Source: UBA6168 sp031426435 | GTDB taxonomy: Bacteria; Bacteroidota; Bacteroidia; Chitinophagales; Saprospiraceae | DNA: 64,000 bases | Reading direction: 5' to 3' | Assembly: GCA_031426435.1 (NCBI GenBank) | Contig: JANPLH010000612.1 | Location: 1-64,000, forward strand | Shown here: positions 16,694 to 23,796 of the stretch, one piece after another | How the letters are laid out: each line of letters starts with the position of its first letter | How positions within the stretch are numbered: position 1 is the stretch's first letter | Program-made: the position numbers and the translations under genes | The notes under the pieces: generated by a model | What the model was told of the DNA's origin: nothing | What the model saw: only the letters and a program-made list of their open reading frames with translations | Database searches by the model: none

Positions 16694-17935
16694 TCAATCC
16701 AATAAAAATAACCGAAGCAAATTCAGCGCATAGTATGCAGAGTATTGGATATTAATGAGGCGGTTCTTCGTCAGTTGCAGTTTCCTGGTGACCGTGTGTT
16801 GCCCGTCACCCACCGCAATCCACACCGTGCCCACCGGCTTCTCAGGGGTGCCGCCATCAGGCCCGGCGATGCCGCTGGTGGCCACGGCTACGTCGGTGCC
16901 GAGCAAACGATTGGCTCCCGCCACCATCTCCCGAACGGTCTGCTCACTGACTGCACCGTACTGTTCCAGCGTCTCCAGTTTCACACCTAACTGATTCATT
17001 TTCACAGCGTTGGCATACGAAACTACGCTGCCCATAAAGTACGCCGACGACCCCGGTACGTAGGTGACGAGGTGTGCCAAGTAGCCGCCCGTGCAGCTTT
17101 CGGCGGTGGAAAGGGTCTGGTTTTTTTCCTTCAAAATTCGGCCAATGACAATTTCCAGCGAGTCGTCGCCGTAGCCAGCGATGATTTGCGGGGGTAGCAG
17201 CCCCTCCATTTCCCGGAATTTTTCATCGAGGATTTTCTCAACCAAAACCGGATCGGCATCACTCACGGTGAGGCGCAGGCGTACCCGTGCGATAGCAGGC
17301 AAGTAGGCTAATTTCACTTGCGGCGGCAGGTTTTCTTCAAAATCCTTTAGATGCTCCGCAATGGTAGACTCGCCCTCCCCGGCAGTGAACAAGGTGCGGT
17401 GGGCGGTAGGTAGCGCATTGAATTTTTCCTTCAACCTTGGCATTACCTCGTGCTGCATCAGGTACTCCATTTCAAAGGGTACGCCAGGCATACTGGCCAC
17501 TACCTTGCCGACCTCCTCGAACCACATACCGGGGGCGGTGCCCATTTTGTTGGTCAAAACGGTGGCATTCTGTGGCATGAGGCACTGGGTGCGCACGGCC
17601 TCGGTGATGGGCTTGCCGATGCGCTCGTAAATCTGGTTAAGCCTGTCCATCGTTGGTTGGTCGAAGACGAAGCCCACGCCATAAAAATCGGCGATGGCCT
17701 TCTTGGTCACATCGTCTTTGGTAGGGCCGAGACCGCCTGTCACCAGCACGATATCGGCCTGCTGGGTAGCCGTTTGCAATGCTCTGATGATGGCCTCGTG
17801 GTCATCGCCAACGGCCGTCCTTCCTATCACTTTTGCGCCGATTTCAAGCAGCATCTGCGCCATTTTGGCCGAGTTGGTGTCAATGATTTGCCCAATGAGC
17901 AGCTCGTCGCCAATGGTTAAAATATGAACGTTCAT
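16694..17935 (-). CDS. cinA: CinA-family protein (nicotinamide-nucleotide amidase type)
   Basis: The ATG before NVHILTIGDELLIGQIIDTN is the conserved family start; 22 further upstream codons lie in a repeat. The N-terminal 170 residues are the MoaB/MogA-like domain (LVTGGLGPTKDDVTKKAIA), and the C-terminal 160 residues are the CinA amidase domain (LSTAESCTGGYLAHLVTYVPGSSAYF, VATSGIAGPDGGTPEKPVGTVWIAV) with its conserved Ser/Thr and Lys positions. Length (413) is standard. The amidase domain of relatives hydrolyses NMN in pyridine-nucleotide salvage, and the fused N-domain can act on ADP-ribose. It probably forms a unit with birA upstream on the same strand. Confidence 0.93.
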   Translation of the reverse strand: MNVHILTIGDELLIGQIIDTNSAKMAQMLLEIGAKVIGRTAVGDDHEAIIRALQTATQQADIVLVTGGLGPTKDDVTKKAIADFYGVGFVFDQPTMDRLNQIYERIGKPITEAVRTQCLMPQNATVLTNKMGTAPGMWFEEVGKVVASMPGVPFEMEYLMQHEVMPRLKEKFNALPTAHRTLFTAGEGESTIAEHLKDFEENLPPQVKLAYLPAIARVRLRLTVSDADPVLVEKILDEKFREMEGLLPPQIIAGYGDDSLEIVIGRILKEKNQTLSTAESCTGGYLAHLVTYVPGSSAYFMGSVVSYANAVKMNQLGVKLETLEQYGAVSEQTVREMVAGANRLLGTDVAVATSGIAGPDGGTPEKPVGTVWIAVGDGQHTVTRKLQLTKNRLINIQYSAYYALNLLRLFLLD

Positions 17936-18024
17936 AAGGTATGGAGGTATGAGGTATGAAGGTATGATGGGGCGTTGCCGGAAGGTCTTGCATACCTCCA
18001 AACCTCATACCTTCATACCTCAAA
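17936..18024. repeat. Inverted repeat built of GAGGTATGA words between birA and cinA
   Basis: The left arm (17938-17968) repeats GGTATGA-type words and the right arm (17990-18021) repeats their complement CATACCTC. About 20 bp separate the arms. The right arm covers the stop codon and last codons of birA. It can form a long imperfect hairpin in RNA and DNA. Confidence 0.8.
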
Positions 18025-18777
18025 ACATATTTCTTTTAGGTCGAAGCACTCAATTCTACTATCTACTTCCATCCTCAGCCGCCCCATTTCGTCAATGCCG
18101 GTGATGCTGCCTTGAAATGCCTCGCCATTGGTGCGCCGGTAATTGGCCAACTGGCCGAAGCGGTAGAGGTGACTAAGATAGTCTTGCTGCAAAGGAACCA
18201 TTTTCCCAGCTTTTAATTGAAGATAGCGCCCTTCCAAATGCTCGCAAAGCAGCGGCACGAGGTCGTACAAAGGAAAGTTCTGGCCTGTTTCAAGGCGCAT
18301 GGAAGTGGGGTTAGGCGGGTTGGAGACGAAATCAGTTTGGTTAATATTAATTCCAATGCCCGCAACTGTGGAGCGTATTTGAGTGTTGATGAGGGAGTTT
18401 TGTATCAAGATGCCCGCTATTTTGCAGGAGCCAACGTAAATGTCGTTGGGCCACTTGATTGAAACGGGGGCATTGGGCAGGCAGTTTTTCACCAAATCAA
18501 AAACGGCCAATGAAATGCATTGGTTGAGTTGGAACTGGTCTTTTGCCTCGATGAAATCTGGATAGAAAATGGCGCTGAGGCTGATGTTCTTGCCCGGCTC
18601 CGACTCCCAGTGGTTGCCAATTTGCCCCCTGCCAGCGGTCTGATGGAAGGTCGTTATGACAGTTCCGGCAGGAGGAATGCTTTCAGATAAAAGCATCTGG
18701 GCATGGGCGCTGGTAGAAGGCAGTTCCGGCAGTTCTACCATTGATTGCCCGACAAATAAGGTGTTTGGTCTTCTCAA
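18013..18777 (-). CDS. birA: Biotin--[acetyl-CoA-carboxylase] ligase
   Basis: All BirA catalytic motifs are present: TSAHAQMLL, the biotinyl-AMP loop TAGRGQIGNHW, KWPNDIY, KIAGILIQ and the AGIGININ strand. It is the short form without the N-terminal DNA-binding domain, so it should be an enzyme only and not a biotin repressor. It activates biotin with ATP and attaches it to carboxylase carrier proteins. The start is taken as TTG because NTLFVG upstream of the first ATG (at 18741) is also conserved in Bacteroidota homologues. It is divergent from rsfS, an arrangement common in this phylum. The stop codon lies within the repeat shared with the cinA spacer. Confidence 0.92.
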   Translation of the reverse strand: MRRPNTLFVGQSMVELPELPSTSAHAQMLLSESIPPAGTVITTFHQTAGRGQIGNHWESEPGKNISLSAIFYPDFIEAKDQFQLNQCISLAVFDLVKNCLPNAPVSIKWPNDIYVGSCKIAGILIQNSLINTQIRSTVAGIGININQTDFVSNPPNPTSMRLETGQNFPLYDLVPLLCEHLEGRYLQLKAGKMVPLQQDYLSHLYRFGQLANYRRTNGEAFQGSITGIDEMGRLRMEVDSRIECFDLKEICFEV

Positions 18778-18928
18778 TCGAAATAAAGTTCGTACATTTA
18801 TGCTTTGAATTCAGCGGCGGAATGCCGCTAAACCATAACAAACACTAACCTGAGTGGCTGGCTTGGGTATTTTTTGCAAATTCCTCGGTCAACAGCAGCC
18901 GAAGGTTCAAAAGTAAACAAATCCTGAT

Positions 18929-19315
18929 TTGAGCGCACAAGCAGTTTTAAAATCTAACCTCTCCTCCGCCGAGATGCTCAACGACCTTATTGTTGATTGC
19001 ATTCAGGACATCAAAGGAAAAAACATCGTTAAACTCGACCTCAGGAAACTGGACGATGCCCCCACGGATTTCTTCATCATCTGCGAAGGGGACTCCAACA
19101 CGCAGGTCAAGGCCATTTCGGGCAATATACACAGGCGCCTGAAAGAGGAAATGGATCAAATGCCGCTCCACGTAGAGGGCGTGAAGAATTCCCGTTGGAT
19201 TTGCATGGACTATTTCAATACAGTGGTGCATGTTTTTTACCGGGAAACGAGAGAATTCTACGACATCGAGAACCTTTGGAGCGATGCGAAGTTTACGGAG
19301 TACGAGAACTTATAA
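18929..19315 (+). CDS. rsfS: Ribosome silencing factor RsfS
   Basis: This 128-residue protein shows the RsfS/Iojap fold: IVDCIQDIKGKNIVKLDLRK, DAPTDFFIICEGDSNTQVKAI, GVKNSRWICMDYFNTVVHVF, REFYDIENLWSDA. It binds ribosomal protein uL14 and blocks subunit joining when nutrients are low. The frame opens with TTG; the first ATG (18974) would remove 15 residues but keep the fold, so the start is uncertain. It stands in front of ftsH on the same strand, as in many Bacteroidota. Confidence 0.93.
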   Translation: MSAQAVLKSNLSSAEMLNDLIVDCIQDIKGKNIVKLDLRKLDDAPTDFFIICEGDSNTQVKAISGNIHRRLKEEMDQMPLHVEGVKNSRWICMDYFNTVVHVFYRETREFYDIENLWSDAKFTEYENL

Positions 19316-19496
19316 AATGATGAATGATAAATCACTATTCATCGTGAATGCAGAGTATCTCATCGAAAACAAGCACTGAAAAGCAGTATTTTCAAAACAG
19401 ACCCAGTATTTGCTTGTTTCGAGGAAAGTGATTTAATAAAATCGAAGCAGGAAGCATAAAACAGTTTTTGCCCTTCCTTCTTTTTCATAATCGTCA

Positions 19497-21506
19497 ATGG
19501 AAAACAACCAAGAAAATAAAAACGGCACAAAATTCAACCCCTATTGGATATATGGGGTATTGGCCCTTTTCTTCATCGGCCTGAACTTTTTGCCCATCAC
19601 GAGCAGTACGAGCGAGCCTATCAATTTTGAGAAGTTCGCCGATATGGCCAAAGAAGGCGACGTGGAAAAACTAGAGGTCGTAAACGAGAAATACGCCCAG
19701 ATTTACCTCACCGAGAACGCCATCAAAAACAAAAAGGAAAAGTACAAGGACGCCTCCAAAAGCTCCTTTGCCAACAAGCGCCCGCATTACACTTTCGATA
19801 CTGGCCCTGCGGAAAATTTTGCCAAAAAGATTGATGCGCTCAATGTTTCCCTACCTGTCGAAAGTCAGGTAAAGGTTTCATATATCGAGAAGCAAAACTG
19901 GCTGTCACCTATCATCAGCCTGTTGCTCCCTTTGGCGCTGTTGGTACTGCTCTGGATTTTCATCATGCGAAGGGTAGGTGGCGGTGCCGGTGGCCCTGGT
20001 GCACAGATTTTCAACATCGGCAAGTCAAAAGCCACGCTGTTTGACCAAAACTCCAAGGTCAATATCAACTTCGGCGACGTGGCCGGCCTCGACGAAGCCA
20101 AAGAGGAAGTCATGGAAGTCGTTGATTTTCTCAAAAATCCGAAAAAATACACCGCCCTCGGCGGCAAGATACCCAAGGGCGTACTCCTCATTGGCCCTCC
20201 GGGAACGGGCAAGACGCTCCTTGCGAAAGCAGTGGCCGGCGAGGCAGCAGTGCCGTTCTTCTCCATTTCTGGTTCCGACTTCGTCGAAATGTTCGTGGGC
20301 GTGGGTGCCTCACGGGTACGTGACCTCTTCCGCCAAGCACGGGAAAAAGCACCTTGCATCGTCTTCATTGACGAGATTGACGCCATCGGTCGTGCACGGG
20401 GCCGCAACACCATGCAAGGCGGCAACGACGAGCGTGAGAATACCCTCAACCAGCTTTTGGTGGAAATGGACGGCTTCCCGACCGACAAGGGCGTTATCCT
20501 GATGGCTGCCACTAACCGACCCGACGTGCTCGATTCGGCGCTGATGCGCCCAGGCCGCTTCGACCGCCAGATTGCCATTGACCGCCCAGACTTGAAGGGG
20601 CGTGAAGCCATTTTTGCCGTGCATTTGAAAAACATCAAGACCTCTGACACGGTCACGCCGATTGCGCTGTCAGAAATGACCCCGGGCTTTGCGGGTGCCG
20701 AAATCGCCAACGTTTGCAACGAGGCAGCACTTATTGCGGCTCGCCGCAACAAAGAAGAGGTGGACATGGACGACTTCAACTACGCCCTTGACCGGGTCAT
20801 CGGCGGCTTGGAGAAGAAGAACAAGCTCATCTCGCCAGAAGAAAAAGAAATCATCGCCTACCATGAGGCTGGCCACGCCGTTTGCGGCTGGTACCTCGAA
20901 CACGCTTCGCCGCTGGTGAAAGTGACCATTGTACCAAGGGGCATCGGAACTTTGGGCTACGCCCAATACCTGCCTAAGGACGAGTACATCACCCGCACCG
21001 AGGCGCTGCTTGACCGCATGTGCATGACCTTCGGGGGCCGTGCTGCCGAGGAACTTACCTTTGGGAAGGTATCCACTGGGGCGCAGAACGACCTCGACCA
21101 AGTGACCAAGATGTCGTACAGCATGGTCGCCGTGTTTGGCATGAATGAAAAAGTGGGGCAAGTGTCCTTTTACGGGATGCAAAACGAAAGCTTCGCACGA
21201 CCTTACTCCGAAGAGACAGCGGCCATGATTGATGCCGAAGTGCGCAGGATAGTGACTGCCCAGTTCGCCCGTGCCAAGAGCATCTTGATGGACCACCGTG
21301 ACGCCCTCGAAATACTTGCGAAGCAACTCCTCGAAAAAGAAGTGCTGCACAAAAATGACGTGGAGAAGCTCATTGGCCCGAGGCCATACGCCTGGCCGGA
21401 CGAGCACAAGGCTCATCTCAATGGCATGTTATCGGTGCCGGCCATTGGCATCGCTACAGTTGCAGATGTACCGTCAAGCGACAACGGCGTTTCAGATGTG
21501 ATGTGA
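19497..21506 (+). CDS. ftsH: ATP-dependent zinc metalloprotease FtsH
   Basis: Domain order is complete: an N-terminal membrane helix (about 15-35), a periplasmic segment, a second helix (about 140-160, SLLLPLALLVLLWIFIM), the AAA+ module with Walker A GPPGTGKT, Walker B CIVFIDEID, the second region of homology ATNRPDVLDSALMRPGRFDR, and the peptidase HEAGH with a downstream Asp in a DLDQVTKM helix. At 669 residues it has the usual length. FtsH forms membrane hexamers that degrade damaged or unassembled membrane proteins and some cytosolic regulators. A G-glycine pore motif (FVGVGASRVRDLF) is intact. A strong terminator follows 25 bp after the stop. Confidence 0.98.
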   Translation: MENNQENKNGTKFNPYWIYGVLALFFIGLNFLPITSSTSEPINFEKFADMAKEGDVEKLEVVNEKYAQIYLTENAIKNKKEKYKDASKSSFANKRPHYTFDTGPAENFAKKIDALNVSLPVESQVKVSYIEKQNWLSPIISLLLPLALLVLLWIFIMRRVGGGAGGPGAQIFNIGKSKATLFDQNSKVNINFGDVAGLDEAKEEVMEVVDFLKNPKKYTALGGKIPKGVLLIGPPGTGKTLLAKAVAGEAAVPFFSISGSDFVEMFVGVGASRVRDLFRQAREKAPCIVFIDEIDAIGRARGRNTMQGGNDERENTLNQLLVEMDGFPTDKGVILMAATNRPDVLDSALMRPGRFDRQIAIDRPDLKGREAIFAVHLKNIKTSDTVTPIALSEMTPGFAGAEIANVCNEAALIAARRNKEEVDMDDFNYALDRVIGGLEKKNKLISPEEKEIIAYHEAGHAVCGWYLEHASPLVKVTIVPRGIGTLGYAQYLPKDEYITRTEALLDRMCMTFGGRAAEELTFGKVSTGAQNDLDQVTKMSYSMVAVFGMNEKVGQVSFYGMQNESFARPYSEETAAMIDAEVRRIVTAQFARAKSILMDHRDALEILAKQLLEKEVLHKNDVEKLIGPRPYAWPDEHKAHLNGMLSVPAIGIATVADVPSSDNGVSDVM

Positions 21507-21531
21507 AGTTTTTCGTTGAATAAATAAAGGC

Positions 21532-21574
21532 AAACAGGGCCGTTCCAGCAGTTGGGGCGGCCCTGTTTGTTTTC
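21532..21574 (+). terminator. Rho-independent terminator after ftsH
   Basis: A GC-rich 11-bp stem (AAACAGGGCCG pairing with CGGCCCTGTTT) with a 15-nt loop is followed by TGTTTT. It begins 25 bp after the ftsH stop. Confidence 0.8.
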
Positions 21575-21647
21575 AGGAAGCGTTGGTACTACAAAGTTTA
21601 TCTTGAGCATATGCTTGCCAATGCTCAAATTCATGAGTTACTGACAA

Positions 21648-21678
21648 TTTGCGTAAATCCCCAAGTTTTCTACCTTCG
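21648..21678 (+). promoter_or_regulatory. Bacteroidota-type promoter for the LOG-family gene
   Basis: TTTG at 21648-21651 and TACCTTCG at 21671-21678 (one mismatch to TAnnTTTG) are separated by 19 bp. The predicted transcript start is about 20 bp before the ATG at 21708. Confidence 0.5.
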
Positions 21679-21707
21679 AGCCTTTCAATCAAACTGCCCG
21701 TTCCAAC

Positions 21708-22454
21708 ATGTCAATTAAAGCTGAACCTACCCTGCCCATACTCAAACCCGGCGAAATGCATTACCTCGATGGCCCGAAGAGCCGCCAGCGGGAGTTGGGC
21801 TTTGCGTTTAAAGTCTTTTGGGAATTCCTCAAAGGCTTTCGGGCGCTGCATTTCGTGGGGCCGTGCATCACGGTCTTTGGGTCCGCACGCTTCAAGGACG
21901 GGCATGAATACTACGAAAAAGCAGAGGAAGTCGGCAGGGCCATCGCTGCCATGGGCTTCACGACGATGACCGGCGGTGGCCCCGGCATCATGGAGGCGGC
22001 GAACAAAGGTGCCTTCGAAGCGGGCGGCAGGTCGGTGGGCTGTAACATCGTGCTGCCCTTTGAACAGCACCCGAATCCCTATATGCACAAATGGGTGAAT
22101 ATCCGCTACTTCTTCGTGCGCAAGGTGCTGCTGCTTAAATACTCCTACGCCTTCATCATACTGCCCGGCGGCTGGGGTACGATGGATGAACTTTTTGAAA
22201 CGCTAACGCTGGTGCAAACCAAGGTCATGCACAACTTCCCAGTGGTATTGATTGGAAAAAACTACCACCAATTACTGATGGATTACCTGAATTTCATGGA
22301 AACGCAAAAGACCATTTCGCCCGAAGACCTCAAACTCGTGCTGCTCACCGATGACGTCGGCGAAGCCATGGAACACGTACAGCGTTACATTTCAGCAAAT
22401 TTCAAAATCATGAAAAAGCGTAGGCCGTTTTGGATGCTTTTTGAAAAGGTTTGA
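21708..22454 (+). CDS. LOG-family (TIGR00730) Rossmann-fold protein
   Basis: The hallmark motifs are present: FGSARF after the first strand, TGGGPGIMEAANKGA, and the active-site ILPGGWGTMDELFE (PGGxGTxxE). Relatives are nucleoside-5'-monophosphate phosphoribohydrolases, including the cytokinin-activating LOG enzymes and bacterial PpnN-like nucleosidases. The family size is 180-250 residues; this one has an N-terminal extension of about 40 residues with a LDGPKSRQRELGFAFKV segment. It is a single gene with its own promoter and lies after the ftsH terminator. Confidence 0.9.
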   Translation: MSIKAEPTLPILKPGEMHYLDGPKSRQRELGFAFKVFWEFLKGFRALHFVGPCITVFGSARFKDGHEYYEKAEEVGRAIAAMGFTTMTGGGPGIMEAANKGAFEAGGRSVGCNIVLPFEQHPNPYMHKWVNIRYFFVRKVLLLKYSYAFIILPGGWGTMDELFETLTLVQTKVMHNFPVVLIGKNYHQLLMDYLNFMETQKTISPEDLKLVLLTDDVGEAMEHVQRYISANFKIMKKRRPFWMLFEKV

Positions 22455-22481
22455 ACAGTGTGATTCCTAATTTTACCTTTG
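22450..22481 (+). promoter_or_regulatory. Consensus Bacteroidota promoter (TTTG-N20-TACCTTTG)
   Basis: TTTG at 22450-22453 overlaps the stop of the LOG gene and is followed after 20 bp by a perfect TAnnTTTG box at 22474-22481. It would start the 144-residue membrane protein gene with a leader of about 70 nt. Confidence 0.6.
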
Positions 22482-22556
22482 TCTTGAAAGGCATTCTGCC
22501 TTCACTCTGAACTCAATTATTTCGTCATTCCTGAAAGGGAAAAAACTTAACAATTT

Positions 22557-22991
22557 ATGCTGAACGGACTCATACATGCCCATTCCGGCCTACGCTGGGT
22601 AGTGCTGGTTTTACTCGTCGCCGCCACCTTCAAAGCACTGATGAAATGGCGATCCAACGTCTCCTATTCAGAGGGCGACCGCAAGCTCAACCTCTTTACC
22701 ATGATTTCCATGCACGTGCAGCTGCTGCTTGGTTTGGCATTGATATTCATGAGCGACAAGGTGAATTTTTCGCAAATGAAAGACGCCATGTACCGCTTCT
22801 TCAGCGTCGAACACAGCGTGATGATGCTACTCGCCATCGCCCTCGTGACCATCGGCCATTCAAAGGCGAAGAAGGCAACGGATGATGCCAAGAAGTTCAA
22901 GACGATTTTCACCTTTTACCTGATCGCCCTGCTGCTCGTGCTGGTGGCCATTCCATGGCCTTTCCGTGGTTGGGGCAATGGTTGGTTTTAA
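22557..22991 (+). CDS. Four-helix membrane protein (cytochrome-b-like family of Bacteroidota)
   Basis: Four hydrophobic helices are evident: about 8-26 (LRWVVLVLLVAATFKALM), 48-66 (MHVQLLLGLALIFMS), 85-102 (HSVMMLLAIALVTIG) and 113-132 (FTFYLIALLLVLVAIPW). Histidines at the helix ends (HAHSGLRW, MHVQ, EHSVM, GHSK) occur at positions that could bind heme, and related proteins are often annotated as cytochrome B. Heme binding has not been shown for this protein. It is monocistronic with a near-perfect promoter and ends in repeat sequence. Confidence 0.75.
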   Translation: MLNGLIHAHSGLRWVVLVLLVAATFKALMKWRSNVSYSEGDRKLNLFTMISMHVQLLLGLALIFMSDKVNFSQMKDAMYRFFSVEHSVMMLLAIALVTIGHSKAKKATDDAKKFKTIFTFYLIALLLVLVAIPWPFRGWGNGWF

Positions 22992-22992
22992 A

Positions 22993-23058
22993 GGGCTGTT
23001 GGCTGTTGGCTATTGGCCGTTGGCTGCCAATGGCCAGTGGCCAATAGCTAACAGCTAA
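22993..23058. repeat. Inverted repeat of TTGGCTGTTGGC words
   Basis: Words of the type GGCTGTTGGCTATTGGCC on the left are answered by GGCCAATAGCTAACAGC on the right. Related words recur at 28959-28988, 33703-33720 and 46490-46506. Confidence 0.7.
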
Positions 23059-23100
23059 CTTAAATTAACCCTTTCCGTTAAAAATTCATTATGGTTCGGA

Positions 23101-23138
23101 TGCGCCAAAACTTCAGTGGTTTTGGCGCATTATTTTTG
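23101..23138 (+). terminator. Hairpin followed by TTATTTTTG
   Basis: A perfect 11-bp stem (TGCGCCAAAAC/GTTTTGGCGCA, loop 7 nt) followed by a T-rich tract is a good terminator for the upstream membrane protein gene. The T-rich tract also contains TATTTTTG, which matches the -7 consensus, so it could double as the promoter of the next gene. Confidence 0.6.
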
Positions 23139-23169
23139 CCTGTACAATTGAAAATCAAATCATTTTACA

Positions 23170-23631
23170 ATGAAAAAAATCGCCTTTTTCGCCCTGATGC
23201 TTTTTGCCGCAAGCACCGTTTTTGCGCAGCAAAGCCCTGTCAAATGGTCGTATGAAGCCAAAAAAGTGGCCGATGCCCCCAAAGGAGAAACTCAGTACGA
23301 CCTCGTTTTCACCGCCCATATCTCCGATGGCTGGTACGTTTATTCCCAATACCTCGAAAGCGACGACGGGCCTATCCGCACGTCATTTACTTACGAGGCC
23401 AATGCTTCCCTAAAAATGGAGGGCAAAAACCTGGAAGAAGGCCACAAGTACGAGGGCTACGATGACCTCTTCGGCATGAACATCATCAAGTTCAAAGGCA
23501 ATACGACCTTCACGCAGCGGGTAAAAATCTCGGCACCTACCAAGCTAAAGGGCAGCTTGGAGTTCATGACCTGCGACAGCGAGCGCTGCCTCCCCCCCGT
23601 TGAAGTTCCTTTCTGGTTTGACTTGAAGTGA
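23170..23631 (+). CDS. Secreted stand-alone DsbD-alpha-like (thiol carrier) protein
   Basis: A signal peptide (MKKIAFFALMLFAASTVFAQ) precedes a single immunoglobulin-like DsbD N-terminal domain. The diagnostic segments are AHISDGWYVYSQYLESDDGP and the redox loop FMTCDSERCLPP, with two cysteines four residues apart. The same two segments occur in both N-terminal domains of the DsbD gene directly downstream, so this gene is a paralogous separate module. It probably accepts electrons from DsbD and passes them to periplasmic proteins. It is in the same direction, about 165 bp before dsbD. Confidence 0.85.
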   Translation: MKKIAFFALMLFAASTVFAQQSPVKWSYEAKKVADAPKGETQYDLVFTAHISDGWYVYSQYLESDDGPIRTSFTYEANASLKMEGKNLEEGHKYEGYDDLFGMNIIKFKGNTTFTQRVKISAPTKLKGSLEFMTCDSERCLPPVEVPFWFDLK

Positions 23632-23640
23632 TAGCTTCAC

Positions 23641-23721
23641 GGTTTCACTGTTTCATGGCTTTATGGCTCCATTGTTTTATTGGCTGTGCCCCTGACAATG
23701 AAGCCATGAAACAATGAAACC
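23641..23721. repeat. Inverted repeat, 21-bp arms with one mismatch
   Basis: Arms 23641-23661 (GGTTTCACTGTTTCATGGCTT) and 23701-23721 pair apart from one position. The arms and the loop reiterate TTTCATGGCT/TTATGGCTCC words. It lies between the DsbD-alpha gene and dsbD. Confidence 0.8.
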
Positions 23722-23796
23722 ATGCATTACCTTTGCAAGCTTTTAAAAAACACCTACATAGCGGGCTGTCCCCGCTTTTATTTCAAAAAATTAGAC

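Noticed and set aside
19865..20779. Antisense frame of 304 codons in ftsH
   Set aside because: Shadow of a highly conserved gene, serine/arginine-rich as is typical for such frames.
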